From Actinomycetota bacterium (GTDB lineage Bacteria; Actinomycetota; UBA4738), in the NCBI GenBank assembly GCA_005885025.1, contig VAYC01000146.1:1-15263 (forward strand): DNA of 15,263 bases, written 5' to 3'. Position 1 is the stretch's first letter, and every line of letters begins with the position of its first letter. The notes beneath the pieces are model-generated. The model did no database searches. It was not told where the DNA came from and saw nothing but the letters and a program-made list of their open reading frames with translations. Positions 1-10,037 of the stretch are shown here, piece after piece. The translations under genes and the position numbers were made by a program.

Positions 1-849
1 GGCGACAAGCTGGCCGGGCGCCACGGGAACAAGGGAGTCATCGCCAAGATCCTGGCGGAGGAGGACATGCCGTTCCTCCCCGACGGGACCCCGGTCGACA
101 TCGTGTTGAACCCGCTGGGGGTGCCGTCCCGGATGAACCTCGGGCAGGTCCTCGAGGCCCATCTCGGATGGGCGGCCAAGGCCGGCTTCAAGGCCAACGG
201 CCATAAGGCACCCGACGGGCCGGTCTTCGTGGCCTCACCGGTGTTCGACGGAGCCAGAGAGGGCGACATCATGGACGCCCTGGGCACCGCAAACTCGTCC
301 ACGCCCGATGGCCTGGACCTGGTCAACCCGGTGGGGAAGGCCAGGCTGTTCGACGGGCGGACCGGCGAGCCGTTCGACGTGCCGGTGACGGTCGGCTACG
401 TCTACATCATGAAGCTGCTGCACCTGGTGGAAGACAAGATCCACGCCCGGTCCACGGGGCCGTACTCCATGATCACCCAGCAGCCGCTGGGCGGGAAGGC
501 GCAGTTCGGCGGACAGCGGTTCGGCGAGATGGAGGTGTGGGCGCTGGAGGCATACGGCGCGGCCTATGCCCTGCAAGAGCTGCTGACGATCAAGTCCGAC
601 GACGTGCTCGGCCGGGTCAAGGTCTATGAGGCCATCGTCAAGGGCGAGAACATCCCAGAGCCCGGCATTCCGGAGTCCTTCAAGGTCCTCATCAAGGAGA
701 TGCAGTCGCTGTGCCTGAACGTCGAGGTGCTCTCGGCGGAGGGCAAGGAGATCGAGATGCGGGAGACCGACGAGGACGTGTTCCGAGCGGCGGAGGAACT
801 GGGGATCGACCTCTCCAGGAGGGAACCTGCCGGGGCGGACTTTGACTGA
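1..849 (+). CDS. rpoB: DNA-directed RNA polymerase subunit beta, C-terminal part (5' truncated by window edge)
   Basis: This is the last 282 residues of the RNA polymerase beta subunit, which forms half of the catalytic cleft of the core enzyme. The frame is open from base 1 and begins with the universally conserved GDKLAGRHGNKGVI segment, which holds the two invariant lysines that contact the nascent RNA near the active site. The start lies upstream of the window, so the ATG at 67 is an internal methionine. Further on is the clamp-connecting C-terminal segment GGKAQFGGQRFGEMEVWALE, followed by AYALQELLTIKSDD. The gene ends in TGA at 847-849 and is followed 60 bases later by rpoC in the usual rpoBC order. 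Nothing unusual is seen in this part. The rifampicin-binding region is not in the window. Confidence 0.98.
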   Translation, partial: GDKLAGRHGNKGVIAKILAEEDMPFLPDGTPVDIVLNPLGVPSRMNLGQVLEAHLGWAAKAGFKANGHKAPDGPVFVASPVFDGAREGDIMDALGTANSSTPDGLDLVNPVGKARLFDGRTGEPFDVPVTVGYVYIMKLLHLVEDKIHARSTGPYSMITQQPLGGKAQFGGQRFGEMEVWALEAYGAAYALQELLTIKSDDVLGRVKVYEAIVKGENIPEPGIPESFKVLIKEMQSLCLNVEVLSAEGKEIEMRETDEDVFRAAEELGIDLSRREPAGADFD

Positions 850-871
850 GGGAAGCAGAGAAAGAGACGAC

Positions 872-909
872 GTGACGGCGACGACGATGAAGAAGGGAGC
901 GCTCCTCTA

Positions 910-910
<1 letters not shown>
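872..910 (+). CDS. Possible 12-codon mini-ORF coupled to the rpoC start
   Basis: The rpoB-rpoC spacer contains GTG (872) followed by eleven sense codons, reading MTATTMKKGALL, and the stop TAG at 908-910. The last base of that stop is the first base of the rpoC GTG start (TAGTG). An ATG at 887 lies in the same frame. A purine-rich stretch (GAGAAAGAG) precedes it. The overlap would allow translational coupling or reinitiation at rpoC. A frame this short arises easily by chance, so this is only a candidate. Confidence 0.15.
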
Positions 911-4842
<3,932 letters not shown>

Positions 4843-4924
4843 ACCCGGCGGGCCGGAGGTCCGGGGCCGAATAGTCCAAAAGCCATAGGCACTCGGCGTG
4901 GGTTGTGGAATACTGAGTGGCTCG

Positions 4925-4952
4925 CGCCGGGTGCCAAAGCTTTGAACCGGCG
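4925..4952. promoter_or_regulatory. Nested inverted repeat upstream of the carrier-protein operon
   Basis: In the 136-base gap between rpoC and the carrier-protein gene, CGCCGG (4925-4930) and CCGGCG (4947-4952) form a 6-base arm pair. Together they flank the perfect palindrome CAAAGCTTTG (4935-4944). The two dyads are offset by only one base. It could be an operator for a dimeric regulator or a hairpin in the transcript. It ends 13 bases before the Shine-Dalgarno sequence of the downstream gene. I see no convincing -35/-10 pair in the gap, so the operon may depend on read-through from rpoBC or on a non-consensus promoter. Confidence 0.35.
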
Positions 4953-4964
4953 TCAGTCAGCCCT

Positions 4965-4971
4965 GAGGAGG
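4965..4971 (+). promoter_or_regulatory. Strong ribosome binding site fixing the carrier-protein start
   Basis: GAGGAGG lies 7 bases before the GTG at 4979. It is one of the best Shine-Dalgarno matches in the window and settles the start of the first gene in the accessory operon. Confidence 0.75.
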
Positions 4972-4978
4972 ACCCGTC

Positions 4979-5230
4979 GTGAGTGAGATCAGCGACCGCA
5001 TCCGGGACTTCATTTCGTCGGAGCTCATGTTCGAAGACAGCTCCGGCAACCTTTCGGACGACACTCCGCTGCTGGCCGGCGTGATCGATTCCCTTGGCCT
5101 CATGCAGCTCATCTCCTTCATCGAGGAGGAGTTCGAGGTGGCCATCGACGACGCCGAGGTGACCGCGACCAACTTCCGCACGGTGGGCGACATCCAGCGT
5201 CTCATCGAGCAAAAGGTTCAGGTGGGTTGA
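4979..5230 (+). CDS. Stand-alone acyl/peptidyl carrier protein
   Basis: A complete 83-residue carrier protein that would hold a biosynthetic intermediate as a thioester on a 4'-phosphopantetheine arm in the cytoplasm. The attachment site is Ser38 in LLAGVIDSLGLMQLISFIEE, the D-S-L motif at the start of helix II. The length and four-helix pattern fit free-standing carriers, and acidic residues dominate, as expected. The GTG start follows a strong ribosome binding site. Its stop overlaps the start of the dehydrogenase gene (TTGA), and the adenylation gene follows that, so the three are almost certainly one transcript. By context it is more likely a dedicated aminoacyl (PltL/RedO/CloN5-type) carrier than the fatty-acid AcpP. 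That assignment is inference. The carrier fold itself is clear. Confidence 0.9.
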   Translation: MSEISDRIRDFISSELMFEDSSGNLSDDTPLLAGVIDSLGLMQLISFIEEEFEVAIDDAEVTATNFRTVGDIQRLIEQKVQVG

Positions 5231-6380
5231 GGACGGCGAGCCCGCCGGTCATCGAGTGGCTGACCACGGAGCAGGCTGAGTTCTATGACTCCGTCTGCAG
5301 GTTCGCCCGGACGCTGCCGGACGATGTCCGCGAGCGCGAACGGGCCGAACAATTCTCGCGGGACTCCTGGGACCGGTGCGCGGCCTTCGGCATCCTGGGC
5401 ATGCCGGTCCCGGAGGAGCTCGGCGGGGGCGGCCAGGACGTCGTTTCCACGATGCTGGGCCTGGAGGCGCTCGGTTACGGCTACCGCGACAACGGGCTGG
5501 TCTTCTCCATCAACGCGCACATGTGGACCAGCGAGATCCCCATCTGGACGTTCGGGTCGACCGAGCAGAAGGCGCGGTGGCTGCCCGGGCTGTGCGCGGG
5601 AAGCACCATCGGATGCCACACCATCACCGAACCGGAAGCGGGCTCGGACGCGTTCGCCATGCGGAGTACCGCGACAAGGGTCGAGGGCGGCTACGTCATC
5701 AACGGTCGCAAGACCTTCATCACCAATGCCCCCGTGGCGAATCTGTTCATCGTGTTCGCGCGGGAGGGGGAAGGGGTCGGGCCGTTCGGGATCAGCGCCT
5801 TTCTCGTGGAGGGCGCGTCTCCGGGCCTGAGCGTTGGGAAACCGCTGGAGAAACTCGGGCTTCGGACCTCGCCCATGGCCGAGGTCTTCCTGGATGATCT
5901 GTTCGTGTCGGACGCGGTAAGCGCGGGCAGGGCGGTGAGATCTTCAACACGTCGATGCGATGGGAGCGGGCGTGCATCATGGCCAGCCAGGTCGGACTCA
6001 TGCGCCGAACCATGGAAGCCTGCGTCCGCTACGCGCGGCAGCGCAGACAGTTCGGCAAACCGATCGCCAAGTTCGAATCCGTGGCCGATAAGGTCGCCAA
6101 CATGAAGATCGCCGTGGACGCGGCCAGGGCGCTGGTCCTTCGGGTGGGGTGGCTGATGGACCAGGGCCGGGAGGCGATGGCGGAAGCAGCCGTGGCCAAG
6201 GCCTTCGTGTCGGAGGCGAGCGTCCGTGTTCACCTCGATGCGCTCCAGGTCCACGGCGGGTACGGGTACATGTCGGAGTTCGAGATCGAGCGAGATCTTC
6301 GGGACGCTCTGGGCGGGACGCTGTACTCGGGGACCACCGAGATCCAGCGCCGGATCATCGCCCGGAGCCTCGGGCTTTAG
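5227..6380 (+). pseudogene. Acyl-CoA dehydrogenase family flavoprotein, interrupted by a one-base frameshift (candidate prolyl-carrier-protein dehydrogenase)
   Basis: FAD-dependent enzyme that would oxidise a thioester-bound acyl or aminoacyl group. Two frames must be joined: 5227 to about 5927, then about 5928 to 6380. Together they give about 384 residues, the normal family length. The first part has the FAD/substrate motif TITEPEAGSDAFAM and the beta-domain GRKTFITNAP. The second has FNTSMRWERACIMASQ, the FAD-contact segment ARQRRQFGKPIAKFES and LYSGTTEIQRR. Inserting one C at GGCAGGGC (5926-5933) restores ...SAGQGGEIFNTSM. The Glu of MRWERA (about residue 247) is at the isovaleryl-CoA dehydrogenase catalytic position, while the medium-chain position is Ser (YSGT). 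The TTG start overlaps the carrier stop and no better in-frame start is present. Next to a carrier protein and an adenylation enzyme, a PltE/RedW/CloN3-like role is likely. The break may be a sequencing error. Confidence 0.85.
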
Positions 6381-6383
6381 GCC

Positions 6384-8000
6384 ATGGTCGCCGGAGCCTT
6401 CCCCCGGGTCGGTGGCCTCCCTTATGTGCTGCACGGGCTGCTGTCGGAAGCCGCCCATACCGAGCCCGGCCGGGAGGCCGTTCGGTGCGCGGGACAGTCG
6501 ATCACCTACGGAGAGCTCGACGCCGCGGCCAACGGGTTGGCCAGGGCTCTGATCGGCGAGGACGTCCGGCGGGGGGACCGAGTGGCCATCCTCCTTCCCA
6601 AGAGCATCGAGATGGTGGCATCGGTGTACGGCGTGATGAAGGCGGGCGCCGCGTACGTGCCGCTCGACTCCCAGGCTCCCGTGACCCGGGGGGCCCTGGT
6701 GGCCGCAGACTGCACGGTCGCCGCGGTGATCACCACCTCCCGCGACGCGGCGTCCCTGCTGTCCGAGATGGACGTCCGGGGGCACCTTCCGCGGGTGGTC
6801 GTCGTGGTCGACGAAGGCGGCGGACCGGCTGACCTCCCCTGCCGGGCCCTGAATTATCGACAGGCCCTCGCCGGCCCCGACGTGACCGACCCCGAGGTGC
6901 CGGTAATCGAACAGGACCTCGCCTACATCCTGTACACGTCCGGTTCCACCGGCGTGCCCAAAGGTGTCACCCTGACCCACCGGAACGCGCTCACGTTCGT
7001 GGAGTGGTGTGCGCGCAGCATCGGAGTGCGGCGGGAGGACCGGTTATCGAATCACGCACCGCTGCATTTCGACCTGTCAGTGTTCGACGTGTATCTCGCC
7101 GCCCTCGGCAGGGCAACCCTGGTCCTGGTGCCGGGAGTCGAGGCTTTCTTCGGCTCGGCCCTGGTCGAGTTCATTCAGCGGGAGGGCATCACGGTGTGGT
7201 ATTCGGTCCCCTCGGCCCTGATGCTCGCGACGCGGGCCCTCAAGGAGCCGGGGCTGCTTCCCTCCCTCCGGGCGGTCGTGTTCGCAGGCGAGGTTTATCC
7301 CACGAGCCACCTGCGGGAGCTTCGGCGCCTGGTCCCGGGAGCCGAGCTGTGGAACCTCTACGGGCCAACCGAGACGAACGTGGTCACGTATTACCGGGTG
7401 GAGGACCTTCCCGACGACGATCGCACGATCCCGATCGGGCGAGCCTGCGAGAACACGGACGTCTTCGCGATCCAGGAGGATGGGACCCTCGCCGGCGTAG
7501 GAGAGGAAGGCGAGCTGTACGTGCGAGGCCCGACGGTGATGAAGGGCTACTGGAACCGGCCGGAGAAGACGGCGGAGACGCTGGTACCCAGCCCGTTGAA
7601 CGGCGCCGATGGTCTCGTGTACAGGACCGGGGACCTTGTTCGGCTCCGGCCCGACGGGAACTACGACTTCCTGGGCCGGCGCGACCATCAGATCAAGAGC
7701 AGGGGATACCGGATCGAACTCGGCGAGATCGAAGCAGCGCTGTCCACCCATCCGGCTCTTGCTGCCGGCGTGGCGGTGGCCGTTCCTCACCCGGCGTGGG
7801 GGAACGCCATCGTGGCGTTGGTGGTCCCCAGGGACGGACAGGCCATAACCTCCAATGACGTCAAGCGGCACGTGGCTAGGCTCCTTCCCCGGTACATGGT
7901 CCCGGAGCGGGTACGGGTCGTGTCCGAGCTTCCCAGGACCTCGACGGGCAAGGTTGATAGGCAGAAATTGGGGGAACTCTCTGTGACGGTCGGAACGTAG
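6384..8000 (+). CDS. Stand-alone amino-acid adenylation enzyme (candidate L-prolyl-AMP ligase)
   Basis: A 538-residue ATP-dependent ligase of the NRPS adenylation family that would activate an amino acid and load it onto the operon's carrier protein. Core motifs appear in order: A3 YTSGSTGVPKG (184-194), A4 HFDLSVFD (around 230), A5 NLYGPTETN (324-332), A7 YRTGDLVRL, A8 GRRDHQIKSRGYRIELGEIE and A10 STGKVDR with the catalytic Lys523. There is no condensation, carrier or thioesterase domain. Aligning by eye to PheA gives pocket residues D230, L231, F234, Y273, V299, A301, L325, V333, V334, K523. This resembles the proline-specific pattern of pyrrole-forming ligases (PltF/RedM/CloN4) as I recall it. 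The ATG start lies 3 bases after the dehydrogenase stop. The family call is firm. Proline specificity is inference. Confidence 0.93.
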   Translation: MVAGAFPRVGGLPYVLHGLLSEAAHTEPGREAVRCAGQSITYGELDAAANGLARALIGEDVRRGDRVAILLPKSIEMVASVYGVMKAGAAYVPLDSQAPVTRGALVAADCTVAAVITTSRDAASLLSEMDVRGHLPRVVVVVDEGGGPADLPCRALNYRQALAGPDVTDPEVPVIEQDLAYILYTSGSTGVPKGVTLTHRNALTFVEWCARSIGVRREDRLSNHAPLHFDLSVFDVYLAALGRATLVLVPGVEAFFGSALVEFIQREGITVWYSVPSALMLATRALKEPGLLPSLRAVVFAGEVYPTSHLRELRRLVPGAELWNLYGPTETNVVTYYRVEDLPDDDRTIPIGRACENTDVFAIQEDGTLAGVGEEGELYVRGPTVMKGYWNRPEKTAETLVPSPLNGADGLVYRTGDLVRLRPDGNYDFLGRRDHQIKSRGYRIELGEIEAALSTHPALAAGVAVAVPHPAWGNAIVALVVPRDGQAITSNDVKRHVARLLPRYMVPERVRVVSELPRTSTGKVDRQKLGELSVTVGT

Positions 8001-8004
8001 GTGA

Positions 8005-8017
8005 GACGCTGAGCGTC
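8005..8017. repeat. Short perfect inverted repeat after the adenylation gene
   Basis: GACGC-TGA-GCGTC starts 4 bases after the adenylation-gene stop and is followed by CTTT. As RNA it is a 5-base-pair hairpin with a 3-base loop, too small for a confident terminator. A TAnnnT element (TACTCT, 8027-8032) lies just downstream and could be the -10 of a promoter for the SRPBCC gene, in which case the repeat would overlap the -35 zone. No TTG-type -35 is visible. Confidence 0.25.
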
Positions 8018-8061
8018 CTTTGCAGGTACTCTTGCACGTTTTCGATCAGGTGGGGACAAAC

Positions 8062-8658
8062 GTGATCGAAGTCGAGCGGAACGGAGAGCTCTACAAGATT
8101 CGCCTGTCCGAGGCGTGCGCGGCCCCTCCGGAAGTGGTCTATGGGCTGCTGTCCGACCTCTCGACCCACATGGAGTGGGGCGGGAGCTGGCATCCCACCC
8201 GAACCCAGCGCCTGCTGTCCATGGAATCCCCGAAGGGGCCCGCCACGGTGGGCGTGGAGTTTGCGAGCACGGGGTCGGCGGGGGGAGGCTGCTGGTACGA
8301 CCGGTCGCGAGTCACCGCTGCCACATCCCCGACCGTCTTCGAGTTCGAGACCCGCGGCCAGCTCCGCGACGGGCACGGCGAGGAGCGCATGCTGCTCCAC
8401 GCCGTCCACCGCTACGGGCTCTCCGCGGACCACGGCGGGACCCGGCTGACCTACTCCTGCACGGCCAAGCTGGAGCTGCGAGGGACCGGTGGCGACCACC
8501 ACCCGCGCCTGCCGGCGGTGATCTTCAACCTGGTCGTCCCGTCGGTGATCGAGCGTGGCACCCGGAACCTGGTCCGCATGGCGGAGGAGCGAGCGGGCCT
8601 CGGTTCCCTCGCGGGGGTGCCCGCGGTCCCGGTCGAGCTGCTGCCGGAGGGAGCCTGA
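8062..8658 (+). CDS. SRPBCC-superfamily (START/polyketide cyclase-like) protein
   Basis: About 198 residues with the helix-grip layout of the SRPBCC fold. It opens with a beta strand plus SEACAAPPEVVYGLLSDLSTH, followed by several strands (EFASTGSAGGGCWYDRSRV, TVFEFETRG, TRLTYSCTAKLEL) and a long C-terminal helix (VIERGTRNLVRMAEE). Family members bind hydrophobic ligands in a deep cavity. Some are aromatase/cyclases, others transfer or sense lipids, and the substrate cannot be read from the sequence. I chose the GTG at 8062 because AGGTGGGG sits 6 bases upstream. The same frame extends back to a TTG at 8020 with no good ribosome binding site. Its stop overlaps the methyltransferase start (TGATG), so the two are translationally coupled. 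No transmembrane segment or signal peptide is seen. Confidence 0.8.
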   Translation: MIEVERNGELYKIRLSEACAAPPEVVYGLLSDLSTHMEWGGSWHPTRTQRLLSMESPKGPATVGVEFASTGSAGGGCWYDRSRVTAATSPTVFEFETRGQLRDGHGEERMLLHAVHRYGLSADHGGTRLTYSCTAKLELRGTGGDHHPRLPAVIFNLVVPSVIERGTRNLVRMAEERAGLGSLAGVPAVPVELLPEGA

Positions 8659-9350
8659 TGAGTCGATGGGACGACAGCGTCACCGAGACCGCCGAGGACG
8701 CCAAACGATTTTGGTCCAGCGCCTCGCTGGACACGCTTCACCAGATGATGGCTCCGCGGTGGGCGTGGGAGGCCTGGCTCCAGGCCGCCCTGGGGGGGAT
8801 CACCGAGCCTGGGAGCGTGTTCGAGCCCGGGTGTGGCATCGGGCTGCTCACGGAGTTCCTCCCCGCCGGGTGCACGTACTACGGCTGCGACGTCAACCGC
8901 GACTACGTGGCAGAGGCGGTCCGAGCCCGGTCCCGGCCCGGAGTAGTCTTCGAGCACCGAGACCTCGATGACGTGCTGGCCGCAGGACAGCAGTTCGACT
9001 GGGTGGTCGTGACGTCGCTGTTCGGTATGTTCCCGGAATCGGTAACGTACGAGCTGATCGAGCGCCTGTGGGCAGCCGCGAACAAAGGGATGTCGATCAC
9101 CACGGTGAACAAGCGCCTGTTCGGCACGCATCCGCGGCTCCGGTTCGAGTTCACGTCCCACGACCCGGACGAGCTCCTGTCGTTGGCAGCGTCGCTTCCC
9201 GAGGTGCGCCGCGTCGTGCTCCGCCACGGGCGCGAGTACGAGCAGTTCCGCGGGCACTACTGGCAGAGGGGCCTCGTGCTGCACGCGTGGCGAGACCCGG
9301 CGTCGGACCGCCGGCCCCAGCTGTTGCCCAGCCTGGGCCGGAGGGGGTAG
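8658..9350 (+). CDS. Class I SAM-dependent methyltransferase
   Basis: 230 residues with a Rossmann-type methyltransferase core. Motif I is VFEPGCGIG (residues 54-62, SAM binding), and the second strand ends in the acidic YYGCDVNRDYV. Motif IV is FDWVVVTSLFG, followed by strands and helices ending near QRGLVLHAWRD. The N-terminal helical section (RFWSSASLDTLHQM, then APRWAWEAWLQ) is family-specific and I do not recognise it. The ATG overlaps the stop of the SRPBCC gene by one base, which argues that the pair acts on the same compound. Possible targets are a sugar hydroxyl, a lipid or the carrier-derived acyl product, and the sequence does not decide. It is about the usual size for small-molecule methyltransferases. 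Confidence 0.85.
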   Translation: MSRWDDSVTETAEDAKRFWSSASLDTLHQMMAPRWAWEAWLQAALGGITEPGSVFEPGCGIGLLTEFLPAGCTYYGCDVNRDYVAEAVRARSRPGVVFEHRDLDDVLAAGQQFDWVVVTSLFGMFPESVTYELIERLWAAANKGMSITTVNKRLFGTHPRLRFEFTSHDPDELLSLAASLPEVRRVVLRHGREYEQFRGHYWQRGLVLHAWRDPASDRRPQLLPSLGRRG

Positions 9351-9430
9351 GTCGGGAAGAACGGCATGGCGATCGACCAGGAGCTGCTGGCGCCCCCGTC
9401 GGCGGTGAGAAGACCGAGAGCGAGTTCCCG

Positions 9431-9436
9431 AGGAGG
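9431..9436 (+). promoter_or_regulatory. Ribosome binding site deciding the RmlC-like start
   Basis: A perfect AGGAGG lies 7 bases before GTG 9444. It favours this start over the in-frame ATG at 9366, which has no comparable site and would add 26 residues not expected at the family's N-terminus. Confidence 0.65.
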
Positions 9437-9443
9437 TTCGGCT

Positions 9444-9976
9444 GTGCCGGAGGTCGTCGACGTCGGGATCGGCGGGGTCCGCTTGTTCCTCCCCGCTGTC
9501 CACCAGGACGACCGGGGAAGCGTGACCGAAGTGTTCCGCCAGGACCCGGCCCCCAGATGCTCCAGGCGAATCTCTCGCGCTCCCGCGCCGGCGTGCTCCG
9601 AGGCCTCCATTTCCATCGGCGGCAGGCCGACTATTGGTGCCTCTCTTCGGGAAAGGCACTCGTGGGCCTGTACGACCTGCGCCATGGCTCACCCACGCGG
9701 GGAAAGAAGGCCGAGATTCATCTGGACGCGGAGGAAGGTAGCCGAGGTCTGTATATCCCCAGGGGCGTGGCACATGGGTTCTATGCCCAGACCGAGGTTC
9801 TGCTCCAGTACCTGGTGGATCAGTACCACACCGGGGACGACGAGTTCGGGGTGGCCTGGGATGATCCGGACGTCGGTATCGAATGGCCCGCAGGTGATCC
9901 GATCCTCTCCGACCGAGACCGGGCAAACCCACCACTGGCCGATGTGCTGAAGGATGCCCCGGCCTTCGAGTCCTGA
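9444..9976 (+). pseudogene. dTDP-4-dehydrorhamnose 3,5-epimerase (RmlC) family protein, interrupted by a one-base frameshift
   Basis: A cupin-fold sugar-nucleotide epimerase that would epimerise C3 and C5 of dTDP-4-keto-6-deoxyglucose on the way to dTDP-L-rhamnose or a related deoxysugar. The first part (DDRGSVTEVFRQDPAP) is in one frame, and the rest (QMLQANLSRSRAGVLRGLHFH onward) is in the -1 frame. Adding one C to the run at 9550-9554 joins them into about 177 residues, the normal RmlC size. In the joined protein the catalytic residues are present: His56 in RGLHFH, His111 in AHGF, Tyr128 in VDQYH and Asp159 in LSDRD, with the closing motif WDDPDVGIEWP. Without repair the product loses the active site. 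It precedes an RmlD-type gene by 61 bases. It could also be a WxcM-like 3- or 5-epimerase acting on another deoxysugar. A sequencing error is plausible. Confidence 0.82.
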
Positions 9977-10037
9977 GCGATCGGTGGGTTCGTGTGGTCG
10001 GGTCTCCTCGGTCGACGACGAAGGTCGGGTGAACTGA

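Noticed and set aside
4851..4868. GC hairpin just after rpoC (CCGG-AGGT-CCGG with flanking GGCC) as a terminator
   Set aside because: It has no T run and only a short stem. In DNA this GC-rich such hairpins are frequent.
5911..5945. Programmed -1 ribosomal frameshift in the dehydrogenase
   Set aside because: No X-XXY-YYZ slippery heptamer or downstream stem-loop is visible, and a single added C restores the protein more simply.
8020..8061. TTG 8020 as the start of the SRPBCC protein
   Set aside because: It has no ribosome binding site, whereas GTG 8062 has AGGTGGGG at good spacing and begins at the expected first strand of the fold.
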